Positions 22,944-33,539 of a stretch of 64,000 nt of DNA are shown here, in pieces. A program made the translations under genes and the position numbers. Below the pieces are notes generated by a model. It made no database searches and was not told the DNA's origin. It was given only the letters and a program-made list of their open reading frames with translations. Numbering within the stretch: the stretch's first letter is position 1; every line of letters begins with the position of its first letter. This DNA is from Dioscorea cayenensis subsp. rotundata (taxonomy: Eukaryota; Streptophyta; Magnoliopsida; Dioscoreales; Dioscoreaceae), in contig NC_052474.1 in the NCBI RefSeq assembly GCF_009730915.1, positions 7,537,501 to 7,601,500 on the forward strand, in the 5' to 3' direction.

Positions 22944-24357
22944 ATGGCGTCTCATCTTCTTCATCACTTCAAAGCGTTGAGCCACCTCTTCTTTCTCCTC
23001 TCCATCTACCATGACACAGCCATGGCAACTCTCACTTTCAAGCCAATCAAGGCCAACTGCGCCACCACCAGATACACAGACAATAGCCCCTTCTCCACCA
23101 ACCTCAAGACCCTCTTATCCACCCCTCAAAGACAAGTCCTCGTCATCCATTTCCATCAATGAAACCGCCGGCAAGGCCCCGGCCACCGTCTTCGGCCTCT
23201 ACTTCTGCACAGGTGATCTCTCAAAAGACAACTGCCAAGCCTGCATTCAAACAGCCATCAAAGACATCATTGATAGTTGCCCAAGCTCCAAACAAGCAAT
23301 CATATGGTATGATTATTGTGAGCTGCGTTACTCTGATACCAACTTCTTTGGACTTCCAGACACTAATGGCTTCTCCATGATCAATGTTAATGAGAACACC
23401 ACTTCATCAAGACCAGTGGAGGTGGTGTCCCAATTGGTGAAAGATGCTCCACTAGCCCAGCCTCTCATGTTCAAGTCCCAAGCTTTCATATCTGAGAGCT
23501 TGTATGCTCTGGCACAGTGTTCTTCAGACTTAAGCAGTAAAGGATGCAGTGATTGCTTGACTACCATCTTGGCAAATATCAAGGCTTGTTGCACTAGTTC
23601 TAAGGGATGGAGGTTTTTGGCTCCTAGCTGTTGGATAAGGTATGAAGCCACACCTTTCCTTCAGAATCTAAATGGAACAAGTACATACATCACTCAGAGC
23701 TATTGTTCAAGCAATAACTTCCCTTCTAATGGTGCCTCACAAGGACTTGTCAGGCTTTTGTCAAGCTTGACCAAAAATGCTCCGGCGATGGCCGGGTTCT
23801 ACTACACCATTGTGAGGGAGAAAAGGGACATGCTCTATGGCTTAGCACTCTGCAGAGGAGATTTACAAAACAAAAGGGAAGATTGCCAGAGCTGCCTGAA
23901 TGATGCAAGTAGAAGCATAGTAGAAGACTGTCCAAGCAAAGCACAAGCAATTGAATGGTATGAGAAGTGCTTTGTTAAATACTCAAACCAGAGGTTCTTT
24001 GGGATGTTGGACAGCGTTAATCGGACATTATGCGGTGTGGAACAAGTGTCAGCTGATGCCGATAGTGCTACGGAGAAACTAGCAAGGAGTTTAATCAATG
24101 ATGCAGTGAAAAATAAAAAGTTTGTGAGTGCTGGAAAACTAGTGATTAGTTGTTCATTGTCTAGCTATGTTCTAGTGCAGTGCAGTAGAGATCTTAGTAA
24201 GGGAAGATGCATGCAATGCTTACAGAGAGGGATGGATAAGGTGTCCAGTGAATGCAAGCTTACCAATGGGTGGAGGTATCTCTCCGGCAGTTGTACTCTG
24301 AGGTATGAGACCTTTCCATTCTTCAACACGGCCATCATATCCACTGTGTCTCTTTGA
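22944..24357 (+). pseudogene. Secreted cysteine-rich protein with four DUF26 (Gnk2) domains, frameshifted
   Basis: Single-exon gene of the cysteine-rich repeat secretory protein family (DUF26/Gnk2, the ectodomain fold of CRK kinases and ginkbilobin), expected in the apoplast. From the ATG at 22944 there is a hydrophobic signal-like segment (ALSHLFFLLSIY) and the start of domain 1. The frame then slips by one base at a CCCC run (23122-23125) and stays open to the stop at 24355-24357. Cys motifs: domain 1 C-TGDLSKDN-C-QA-C; domain 2 C-SSDLSSKG-C-SD-C; domain 3 C-x10-C-QS-C, with two extra residues; domain 4 C-SRDLSKGR-C-MQ-C. There is no transmembrane or kinase part, so it is not a CRK. The in-frame ATG at 23011 would lack a signal peptide. 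It may be a working gene with a one-base assembly error, or a young pseudogene. Confidence 0.8.
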
Positions 24358-24787
24358 ATATGTGTCTGAACTCAAAATTGGGTTAACTGGGTCAATGGAG
24401 AACAATCCTTTTTCTTTAAAATTTGTTAAATTTGCATGCTCTGTTTGTTGTGGAACATGATGTGAGTTGTGCTCACACCAAACATGGTGAATTTGCTTGT
24501 CTAAACAGCTAGAAATAACTAGTTAGAATTTTTAGAATTGCTGCTATTGTTGCCCCCTGTTCTTGTATCTTCTAGCTATGGTGAAGGCTGAGTTACAGAA
24601 ATGATATGCATGCTTCTTAATTATCTGGCTTTGATTGTGTGGTGATTCTTATGCTAGTGATTTGACTTTCCAATTATCAAAGAATAAAAGATATCAATTA
24701 GGTCGGATGATAAATACAGGGCACTGATCAGCAATGAATTCCGGTTCATGGATCTGGCAGTTTGCTTTGCTGATGAAAGTGAGAAGG
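24358..24787. other. 3' flank of the DUF26 gene
   Basis: Probable 3' UTR followed by intergenic DNA. No gene or clear repeat is seen. Confidence 0.55.
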
Positions 24788-24888
24788 CCTTTTTTTTTTC
24801 CAAATAGAACATATTCCATTAATATATTAAAAAAATCAGTATAATAACATAACAGATATAACAAAAACAGACGGAACAAACATAAAAT
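24788..24888 (-). mobile_element. 3' UTR and poly(A) tail of a minus-strand LINE (interrupted)
   Basis: On the minus strand this reads as a T-rich LINE-type 3' UTR ending AATGGAATATGTTCTATTTGG and then poly(A), seen as the T run at about 24790-24800. The same tract continues at 31486 to about 31520. The plus-strand LINE at 24898-31476 therefore landed inside it. No coding part is visible. Confidence 0.5.
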
Positions 24889-24897
24889 TAAATAACG
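24889..24897. repeat. Left target-site duplication of LINE at 24898
   Basis: TAAATAACG is repeated directly at 31477-31485 and frames the LINE insertion. Confidence 0.6.
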
Positions 24898-27607
24898 TGG
24901 TCAACCCCGTTCCCTCTCCTCCGGCCTCTTCTTCTTTGGTGAGAGAAGATGTTTCTTTCGCTGATGTACTCGCTCTCCTCCTTCCGTCGAGCCTTCTCAG
25001 CCATGTGACTCTGATTGGCAAACTGTCTCTAAACGTCGCCGTCTCTCGGAATCTAAAATTGTTTGCAAAAAATGCCTGAGATCTGGTCACTCCTCCGTGG
25101 AATGCAGGCATCAACTTACCTGTCGGCGCTGCGCTGGAACAGGTCACGTTGCCGCTCACTGTCCCCGCCGGTCGCCTCAAGGTGTTGAAGGTGATAATCC
25201 CCGGCAAAGATCTAAGAAATCTCTGCCGGATGCTCGGCCGCTCCTTAATATTGCTCCTTCGTTAACGACTGCAATCGCATCGCCGAACCTTCCTCTCTTT
25301 CGTGTCTCTCTTCCAATTACTGAAGAGATTAACAAATCCAAGGAAGATCTTAGAAAAATGATCATCGTTAAGGTTGCATCTGGGAATGCGAGTGTCAATT
25401 CGCTGAAGACTCACTTGCCGGAGATCTTAAATTCGGGTTTAATTGTCAACATCACTCCGTATGATGATGATTTTATTCTCTCCATGAACTCTTCTAGATC
25501 GGCCTCTCTAGCAGTCAAACAAAGCCGATGTCTTTCTCTTCGAAGCATGGTCATTGCACGATCAATCTCTCGCCATGGACTCCTGAGTTTAAATCTCACT
25601 CACTCGCTGCCGGCAACTATCAATGGATCAGGCTTTCTAATTTGCCTTTGCACTGCTGGAATTGGGATTCCATTGTTTCCATCATCCGACCTTTTGGTGA
25701 TCTAATCTACGTTCAGAAGTGGGAAGATGTATCTCTGAAGTTTATCCGAGTTATGGCAAGATTAAAGAAGCCCATAGCCTTCCCTATGCAGCTGGTAGTT
25801 GATGTTGGTATGAGAAGTTTCTTCGTCTTGCTTGAGGATTCCGGCATCCCTTCTCTAAGGTCCAAGATTTCCAAAGCTGATACTTTGCACTCTAAGCCAG
25901 TAAATTCGGTGGTGATCAAGGCACACTCAGCTCTCCCTGAGAAGAAGCCTGCCGATGCTTTCGACCCCATCCCCTTGCAGCCTTCCGGCAGCTCTTCTTT
26001 CTTCCCCAACAGATCTAAAGGTAAAGCCCCAGCTATTGTCTCTCCTGAAATCGAAAATTCCGGCAAACACGTTGAGCTTGGCTCCGTGTTAGACCATTCG
26101 ATGAGCCCTGACCCTACCGAGGAGGTAGGGATTCCCGGCGGCCGGCGGTTTTGCTCCGGTAACCGAAGAGAGAATTCCTTTCTCTCAGTCGGTGGTGCAA
26201 GTACCGAGAGCGGGAACACACTGTGCATGAATATGCTGGACGTGCCAACCACTCATGCAATGGCCGTTGCCTTGCCTCGAGATGGTAACTCACACATGCA
26301 AGTTGTCTCCAAGCTAACGTCGGTTCCTTTGCCTCGAGATTTGGTTGCACCACTGGATGCTGATCCCAGAGCCTCATCTAGGGTGATACCTATACCTCAG
26401 GTGCATAGAGATTTGGAGGAGATGATCTCTGAGATTCCTTCATTAAATCTCATTTCATCTCCGCCTCGGGATTTGTGCAACATGCTCATCCATACCCCTA
26501 ATTCCACTAGTAGACCAATGCATGAGGACCCACCTTGTGTTATTCTCTCTCCTATTAATCTGGATGATGGAGACTTGCCTTGTGATAACCAACCCCTTGA
26601 TGATCATCAAGCGGGTGATCAGCATTGTGATGGCATTTGTTCCTCTGATCCTTTGCCTTGTGATTCGCATATCACTGATCACAAAGCAAGGGATAAGAAC
26701 TTGGTTTCTATTATTCCTTATATAGACCCTTCCTCCACCATTTCTACCACTCAAAAAAATGTTTCTTCTCAACTTCAATTCTCTGCTCCAGAAGAAATTA
26801 ATACCACCCCCATTGAGGATAAATCGCTCAAGCAAATTATTTCTCCCACCTACTCTTCGCAGATCATTGCTTCTGCAAAAAATGGGACCTTACCTGATCA
26901 CTTGAAATTCCTGCCACCATCTATCCCAATACCTGAGGGATACACATGGGTTGTTATTCATGGAGGATGGACCCTAATTCCAAAGGTCAACTCCGATAAG
27001 TTTGTTACTCCTGTTCCCCCCACTACTGCTCCCACTGTACCTGATCCTCTTGACGAGGAATTAGTGGACTGGGATGATAAAGATGATGACCAAGAATTTT
27101 TGGCTGATGACCTCGCCGATGAAGTTGATATTCCGGAGGAGTGATGATTTCGCAGACCCGGCCATCATTGAATCAGTAGTCCAGCACTTTGAGGTTGGTA
27201 CAAGGTTGTCAAAATTTCCAAATATTTCACTCAACCCTCAGGGATCTTCCAATCTTGACTCCTGCATTTCTTCCAATAACCAGGTCCGTCGTAGCGACAG
27301 GACCAAAAAACCTTCAACAAGATGGAATGAAGATGCAGGTTTCATACAGCATCCACCAAGATCCTCTAAGAAAAAGATTCCTGAAGATCCCAGGGAAGGT
27401 ACCATTCCTCAAGTGCACTCTTCATTAAATTCTTGGTCTGATGCTCAATTTCATAATTATAGCATTGCATGTGGGGTAAAATTCCTAGGCTCACCTCAAC
27501 ATAAATCCAAATGTTTCACAATCATGAAAAATTTAGAACTGGAAAGATCTTCCTCTTTGGTAGGCCCTGAGGGGACCACCACCAAGACACCCAACCCTTC
27601 TTTATGA
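24898..27607 (+). pseudogene. LINE-a ORF1: zinc-knuckle / DUF4283-like protein
   Basis: Gag-like RNA-binding protein of the LINE ribonucleoprotein. Two CCHC knuckles of spacing C-x2-C-x4-H-x4-C lie at 25064-25105 (CKKCLRSGHSSVEC) and 25121-25162 (CRRCAGTGHVAAHC). A DUF4283-like region follows at about 25280-25860, then a long Pro/Ser/Asp-rich linker. A basic C-terminal motif, RRSDRTKKPSTRWNEDAGF, lies at about 27290-27345 and is shared with the copy at 35 kb. Frameshifts near 24970, 25525 and 27145 split it. No ATG is seen at the 5' end. The final stop, TGA 27605-27607, overlaps the ORF2 ATG at 27604-27606. Confidence 0.8.
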
Positions 27608-30600
27608 AAATCATTTCTTGGAATGTTAGGGGGTTAGGTCGGCCCTCCAAACGCCACCTAGTTAAAAACTTTTTATCTTCTGTTAAAGCTGATGTTGTCT
27701 GCTTACAAGAATCTAAATTACATGTCCTTCACCGATCCCTTTGGAATTCCATTGGTGGAAGATTCCTTGACTCCTTTGAATTTATTCCTGCCTTGGGATC
27801 TGCGGGAGGCATTATCATGTCCTGGGATAGTTCCAAAGTGTTTGGAACACTTATCCACTTGGGGACTTTTTCCATAACTTTAAAATTCACTAATAAAGTT
27901 GACAACCTTTCTTGGACTTGTACAACTGTTTATGGTCCTAATTCCAGGATTATTCGTTCCGATTTTTGGGATGAACTTCGTCATGTACATGAATTTTGCT
28001 CACCCACTTGGGTCCTGTGCGGTGATTTTAACACGGTGTTCTCACTAAATGATAAAAACAGAGGTTTCCCTATTGCAAGTGATCTTGCATCGGCCCAAAA
28101 CTTCCTCAATGAGCTTAACCTTGTGGACCCACCCCTTCTTGGCAGAAGCTTTACCTGGGCAAATGGACAAAGTGATCCCATCTGGACGCGCTTAGACCGC
28201 TTTCTTCTTTCTCATGACTGGTTTTCTTCCTACCCCAGGACCATTCAATATGCTCTTCCCAGATTTGGTTCTGATCACGCACCCATCTGCCTTGATTTTG
28301 GATCTCACACTCCGAGACCCCGCACTTTTCGTTTGGAAAAATCCTACTACATCAATGACCAATTAAGTTCTCTCATTCAAGATTGGTGGTGTGAACCTAA
28401 CCTTGAGGGTTGTGGAGCTTTTATCATTTCAAAAAAACTCATTCACCTTAAATCTCGTCTTAAGGTTTGGGCTTCTGATAATTTTGGCCCCATCTCTGTC
28501 CTCAAAAATGCTTTGCTCTTAGAAATTAATTCTCTAGATTCCGAAAGTGAGAATAGAACTTTGACTGATTCTGAAGTTCTTCGTATTACCCAATTGCGTC
28601 AGGATTTCTCTGCCATCCTTAGAAATGAGGAAACCTATTGGCGACAACGATCCAGAATCACATGGCTCAAAGAAGGTGATTCTAATACCAAATTCTTTCA
28701 TTCTGTTGCTAATGGAAGACGTAACAAGAACTTTATTCCCAGAATCCTCATCAATGACTCTTGGGTCGAAGGAAACCGAAATCTTGGTATTCACTTTTTG
28801 AATCATTTCGGTCTCCTATTTGGAACTGCTAGATCCTCCCGTTTCATTATGGACTGGCAACACTTGTTCAACCTTAGAGACACAGTTGATCTCTCGAATC
28901 TGGACTTACCATTTTTAATGAACGAACTCAAACAAGCAGTTTTTGACTTGAGCGCTGACAAAGCCCCAGGTCCTGATGGTTTCCCCATCTTTTTCTTCCA
29001 AAAGCACTGGGATTTAGTTAAAAACTCCTTGTTTTCCCTTTGTAACGATTTCTTTGAGGGGAGAGCAAACCTTGAGTGCATTAATTGGATTCATATTACT
29101 CTTGTTGCGAAAATCAATTCTCCTGAAAATCTCTCTGATTATCGCCCCATCAGCCTCATTAATTCTTCCTGTAAAATCTTATCCAAAGTTTTAGCCAATA
29201 GGCTGAGTACTGTGATAAGTTCCCTGGTTGATGACTCGCAATCGGCATTTATTAAAGGGAGATGTATTGCAGACAACATTATTGCTGCCCAGGAACTTAT
29301 TTTCCATCTTCAAAAGCGCAAGGTGCTTGGTTATGCTTTCAAAGTTGACTTTGCCAAAGCTTTCGACTCCCTTGATTGGAACTTCCTCTTTGACATTCTT
29401 GCTGCCCGAGGCTTCAGTCACCGATGGATTTCCTGGATCTCTACCATCCTCCACACTTCCAAAGCTCGTGTGATTGTGAATGGGGAGCCCCATGGATTCA
29501 TCCGTTGCAAACGTGGGTTGCGTCAAGGAGATCCCCTCTCCCCCTCCTTTTTGCTCTGGCAGCCGACACTCTTAGTGCAATGTTCTCGCACGCACTACAG
29601 AATAGAATTCTTGTGGGTATTCCCATTGATACCCTTGACAGCATCTGTCACCTCCAATACGCTGATGATCTCATCATTTTCTCTGCTGGAGGCCACGAGG
29701 ACCTTCTTGTTATTAAGTTTATCCTCTACCTCTATGAAGGGGCCTCTGGTCTTACCATCAACTTCAATAAGAGCTGTCTTTACTCTACTAATTATGGATA
29801 CCAACCCAACGCAACCTCGGCCTCAATCCTTAACTGCGCTAGGAATTGCCTTCCTATCACCTACCTTGGTGTCCCAATCTCTGGTAGACGCCCCCTGCGT
29901 GATGATTGGACAAAATTAATCTCAAAGATCAGAACCAAGCTTTCCTCCTGGAAAGCCATTTATCTTTCTCTTGGTGGTCGGCTGACCCTACTCAACTTGG
30001 TTATTTCTTCAATTCCCACCTATTGGATGTCCGTCTTCAAATTACCATCCTGGGTAATTAAGGAGATAGACAAAATTCGTAGAGATTTTCTCTGGAAGGG
30101 TCCGGATCTTGGTTCCAAAGGTCTCCGACTTGTTGCTTGGGACAGAATTTGTCGACCTCGTAGTATGGGTGGATGGGGCATTCTTAACCTTCAATCCTTC
30201 AACAATGCTCTTCTTGCCAAATGGTGGTGGAAAATCTTTCCTGGACAACAAGGTTGTTGGTCTAAAATCATTCATTTAAATTACCTGAATAGAGGTCCCC
30301 CTGGACCTCTCTTTCATTCTCCACCAAGAAATAAATCTTTTTTCTGGGCTGGCATCATCCCTATCCTACCCGCTTTTAGAGCTTGCACTTCAAAAGCCAT
30401 TCTCAATGGTGCATCTACCTTTTTCTGGTTCGATAACTGGCTTGATGGCCGTGCGCCAAAAGACATTTGGCCTGACCTTTTCAATATCTGTCTGGCACCT
30501 TGGATTACCATTAGACAACTTTCTCTGAACCTTTCTCCCCTCGAATCTGTTTTTAGTGAGGTTTCTTCGGATGCTCTTCAACCTCTCTTACAATCGCTTC

Positions 30601-31286
30601 CTGATTGTTCATCTCCCCTTGAGGACAGGAACACTTGGATCTTGGAAAACAAAGGCAACTTCTCTGTTCGTTCTTTCTACAAATTCCTTGTAGATGGTGG
30701 TTTGCGCACTCCTCTGTACCCTTCCTTCTGGAAAGTGGACTGTCCCAGCAAGATCACTCTCTTTTGTTGGCTTGCTAGCGACAATAAAATTCTTACTCTG
30801 ACCAATCTCGCTAAGAGAGGCTGTAACTCCATTTTTGGGACGGACACCTGCGTTTTGTGTTCTAAAGACTCTGAAACTGTGGATCATCTTCTGATTCACT
30901 GTGATTTTACCTCGAGAATCTGGGCTTTCTTCATGAATACCTTAAACCTTCATTCTTACCCATATTCTACAGAGCAGATTTGGTCCACTTGGATTCCTTC
31001 ATTGGAAGTGCGTGTGCGCACTTTCTGGGACCTAATTACCAGAGCAATTTTCTGGAATATCTGGCTGGAAAGGAACAATCGTATTTTCAACCTTACCTCC
31101 ATTTCCACTGCATCAATTATTTTTAAAATTTCTCATATGATTATTAATTGGTGCTCTACAGCTAAAGACTCGACCCAACAAGTCTCCAGTGATTCCATCC
31201 AGGCTGTCAAGCGCTCCCTTGACTTCTTGAGCGCCAGATCTGCAGACCTCGCCAGCGGCTCGACACATCTTCCTCTCCCTGAGTGA
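27604..31286 (+). pseudogene. LINE-a ORF2: endonuclease / reverse transcriptase
   Basis: ORF2 starts MKIISWNVRGLGRPSKR. The apurinic-type endonuclease covers about 27604-28300, with ESK, WVLCGDFNTVFS and GSDHAP motifs. The reverse transcriptase covers about 28900-29800, with KAPGPDGFP, DYRPISLINSS, VDFAKAFDSLDW, GLRQGDPLSP (29515-29544) and YADD (29658-29669). A zf-RVT domain with C-x2-C-x8-H-x4-C spacing (CVLCSKDSETVDHLLIHC) follows at about 30850-30903. One missing base in the C run at about 29539-29548 shifts the frame between GLRQGDPLSP and YADD; otherwise the gene is open. The natural stop is at 31284-31286. It would nick target DNA and prime reverse transcription there. Confidence 0.9.
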
Positions 31287-31387
31287 CTCTCCTAGGTCCT
31301 ACTGAGATGACCTCTGCTACCTCTTGGTGGTCTTCGTCTCCTCAGCTCCTGGTCGTGGGTTTTTTTTTTCGTTGGTTGTGGACTGTC

Positions 31388-31467
31388 ACACCTCTGGTGT
31401 AGTGTCTGTCTGAGGAGTCTGTTGTTGTTTTCTGTCTCTTAATTCAATAAATATGTGGTTTATCCAC
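31388..31467 (+). other. Paired 3'-UTR hairpins of LINE-a
   Basis: The first hairpin is ACACC-TCT-GGTGT at 31388-31400. The second is GTGG-TTTAT-CCAC at 31455-31467, close to the 3' end. Related hairpins in the same order occur in most other copies of the family in this window. A role as a recognition signal for the element's own reverse transcriptase is inferred. Confidence 0.55.
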
Positions 31468-31485
31468 TTTTTATCATAAATAACG

Positions 31486-31849
31486 AACAAAGACAACAAA
31501 AAGATGCCATAGAGAGCCCAATTTTTTTTTTTTTAATTAGCTAGATTGCCCTATGACCAGCCATCAAATCGATGTATTTTAAAATGTAAAAAAAAATTGC
31601 ATTATAACATAAAATGTGCATTCGTGTAAGCATCAAAACTAAAGCTTATGGCTAATAAATAGTGTCATATATAAGGTGGGTAAAGGCCTTGCAAATAGGT
31701 AATGTGGTTCTAAACTAAATAAGAATGTTTTGAAACTAAAAATGGGCCCAATATACATGGGCCTCTAACAATGATTGTATTATTATAATAATTTTTTATT
31801 TTTACTTTTATTTAAGTCGTCTACCTCCTCACTTATATGCGTATAACAC
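31486..31849. other. Remnant of the interrupted minus-strand LINE tail and AT-rich DNA
   Basis: Bases 31486 to about 31520 continue, on the minus strand, the LINE 3' UTR split by LINE-a. A T run then separates it from unassigned AT-rich sequence. No gene is seen. Confidence 0.45.
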
Positions 31850-32110
31850 ATGATATTTGCTTTTATTGTAAAGAACCAACTTGTTCTTGATACTGTTACA
31901 AAAAGGGTAGATATTTGCAAAGTGTTGTGGTGTTGTTTATTGTGTTTTCCATTCTTGTTGCTCAACCACTCTTTGTGGTTGTTGTTTGTTGTTTGGTTGT
32001 TATTCTTTCGTATTTTTTTCCTTGTATTGTCTAACCTTTGTAAGCTTTTGGTTTGTTCTTAATGCATTCGTTGTTTATCTATTTTATAAAATATATATAT
32101 ATATATATAT
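31850..32110 (+). mobile_element. LINE 3' end only (LINE-f) with (TA)n tail
   Basis: It resembles the 3' UTR of the other plus-strand copies: a perfect hairpin CAACCAC-TCTTT-GTGGTTG at 31963-31981, then TTAATGCATTC and GTTGTTTATCTAT (32070-32082), aligned with the family 3' end. The tail became a (TA)n tract at about 32090-32110. There is no coding part. Confidence 0.45.
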
Positions 32111-32126
32111 TTGCAAGGGAGATAAG

Positions 32127-32138
32127 AAAGTTTTGTGG
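32127..32138. repeat. Left target-site duplication of LINE-b
   Basis: AAAGTTTTGTGG occurs here and again at 33425-33436, directly after the poly(A) of LINE-b. The A residues at one edge could belong to the tail. Confidence 0.75.
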
Positions 32139-33424
32139 TGGTGCAAACTTTCAACAGTGCCCTGCTTAGCAAATGGTGATGGAAAATTGTGTCTAGTTCG
32201 CATTGGTGTGGTGAGGCTATTATTCGAGAGAATTATTTCAAGAGGGTCCCCCCTTGGAACCTGTTTCACAAGTAGCGTGGTAGATGTTCCTATTTTTGGA
32301 ATGGCATTCTTCACACGTTACCCGCTTTTAGAACAAACCTCTCCTCGTTTATCAAAGATGGGCTTCCACACTCTTTTGGATGGACAATTGGGTGGATGAG
32401 CGTGCTCCCATGGACATTTGGCCTCATGCTTTCCTTTTAACGCCTTGCAAGGAGGAAACAGTTAGAGATTTTGTTCTTAGGAGGCCGGATTCCCCATGGA
32501 TTGATTGCCCAACTGCGATTAATCTTCTTCGCAATCTTAATACTCAGTATTCCCCCGAGAATGATGGAAAACGTTGGAATCTAGCGGCAAATGGAAAGTT
32601 TTCAGTCAAAACGTTCTATAACTTCTTAAATGATGGGGGCATGCGCTGTCCCTGGTCTCCTGTCATCCTTAAAGGGGGCTGCCCAAAAAAGATTAACCTC
32701 TTCAATTGGTTGGCCTGGGACAACAAGATCCTGACTTTAGAAAACCTCGCGTTACACAGGTGCAATCTTCTCTATTCTACAACTTGTGTGATGTGTCATG
32801 CGGATGTTGAGACCGCTGATCATCTTCTCATCCTTTGTCCAGTGGCCTTACATATTTGGAATTACTTCAGGCATCTTTTTGAGGCACGACATATCCCGAG
32901 GTCTCTTAAGGACCTTTGGGGAGGTTGGAAAAGAAATTTGCCTAAATCTCTCAACTGTTTCTGGGATCTACTTGTGAGAGCAATCACATGGAACATTTGA
33001 CTTGAAAAAAATGCACACATGTTTACTTCTGTTTGTCTTTCGGATGATTCCCTCATTTTAAAGATTGCTCGTATGATAATTGTGTGCTTATCTGCAGCTC
33101 CTGCCCCTAAGAAAGCGAAGCTTGAGGAACCGATGATGAAGATCAAAAGGAGTTTGGAGTTTCTACCCGCTAGCGACGTGGTGCTGGATGCCCCACAGTC
33201 GAGTTCCCTGGTCCCACATGAGATTTAGCTCTTTGATGTATTTCCCCCCTAAGGGTCTTTACCTTTAGGGGCTTTCCTGTGTCTCTGTTTCTTTTTGTTT
33301 TTTTCCTTTGTCTTGGTCTTACCACTCTTGGTGGTGTTGTTTCGAGCCTTGGCTCTTGTTATGTTATCCTGTTCTTGTACTCTTTTTTTCTTTTAATGAA
33401 CGTGGTTTATCCACTTTTTCAAAA
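32139..33424 (+). mobile_element. 5'-truncated LINE (LINE-b)
   Basis: It starts inside ORF2 downstream of the reverse transcriptase and ends at a family-type 3' UTR with hairpins at 33321-33335 (ACCAC-TCTTG-GTGGT) and 33402-33414 (GTGG-TTTAT-CCAC), followed by a short poly(A). A 12-base direct repeat flanks it. This is a standard 5'-truncated product of target-primed reverse transcription. Confidence 0.85.
32145..33228 (+). pseudogene. ORF2 C-terminal fragment of LINE-b (zf-RVT)
   Basis: The fragment begins at the segment matching FNNALLAKWWWKI of LINE-a, where one Trp codon reads TGA near 32172. The zf-RVT domain is well preserved: WNLAANGKFSVKTFYNFLND, KINLFNWLAWDNKILTLEN, then CVMCHADVETADHLLILC at about 32787-32840. 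A second Trp-to-stop change (TGA) lies near 32998, in the segment matching ITWNIWL. The frame ends at 33226-33228. No reverse transcriptase or endonuclease is present. Confidence 0.85.
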
Positions 33425-33539
33425 AAAGTTTTGTGGACAAAGGAGCTAGAAATAGCTAATTAAGGTCCACAATACTCAAAATCAAAACAAGAATTACAGA
33501 CATAACAGTAACCTCCATCAACCACCTTGGGACGTCTAG

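Larger units (their letters stand above)
24898..31476 (+). mobile_element. L1-clade LINE, nearly full length (LINE-a)
   Basis: A non-LTR retrotransposon of 6.6 kb flanked by a 9-base direct repeat (24889-24897 and 31477-31485). ORF1 is a nucleic-acid-binding protein; ORF2 has endonuclease, reverse transcriptase and zf-RVT domains. The 3' UTR (31287-31476) carries two small hairpins (31388-31400 and 31455-31467) and ends with almost no poly(A). The start lies about 60 bases before the first conserved ORF1 residues, without an ATG, so the 5' end may be slightly truncated. Four frameshifts disable it. It is nested in a minus-strand LINE tail. Confidence 0.85.

Noticed and set aside
24836..25207. 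Minus-strand frame of 123 residues at the LINE-a start
   Set aside because: Antisense to the zinc-knuckle region of ORF1.
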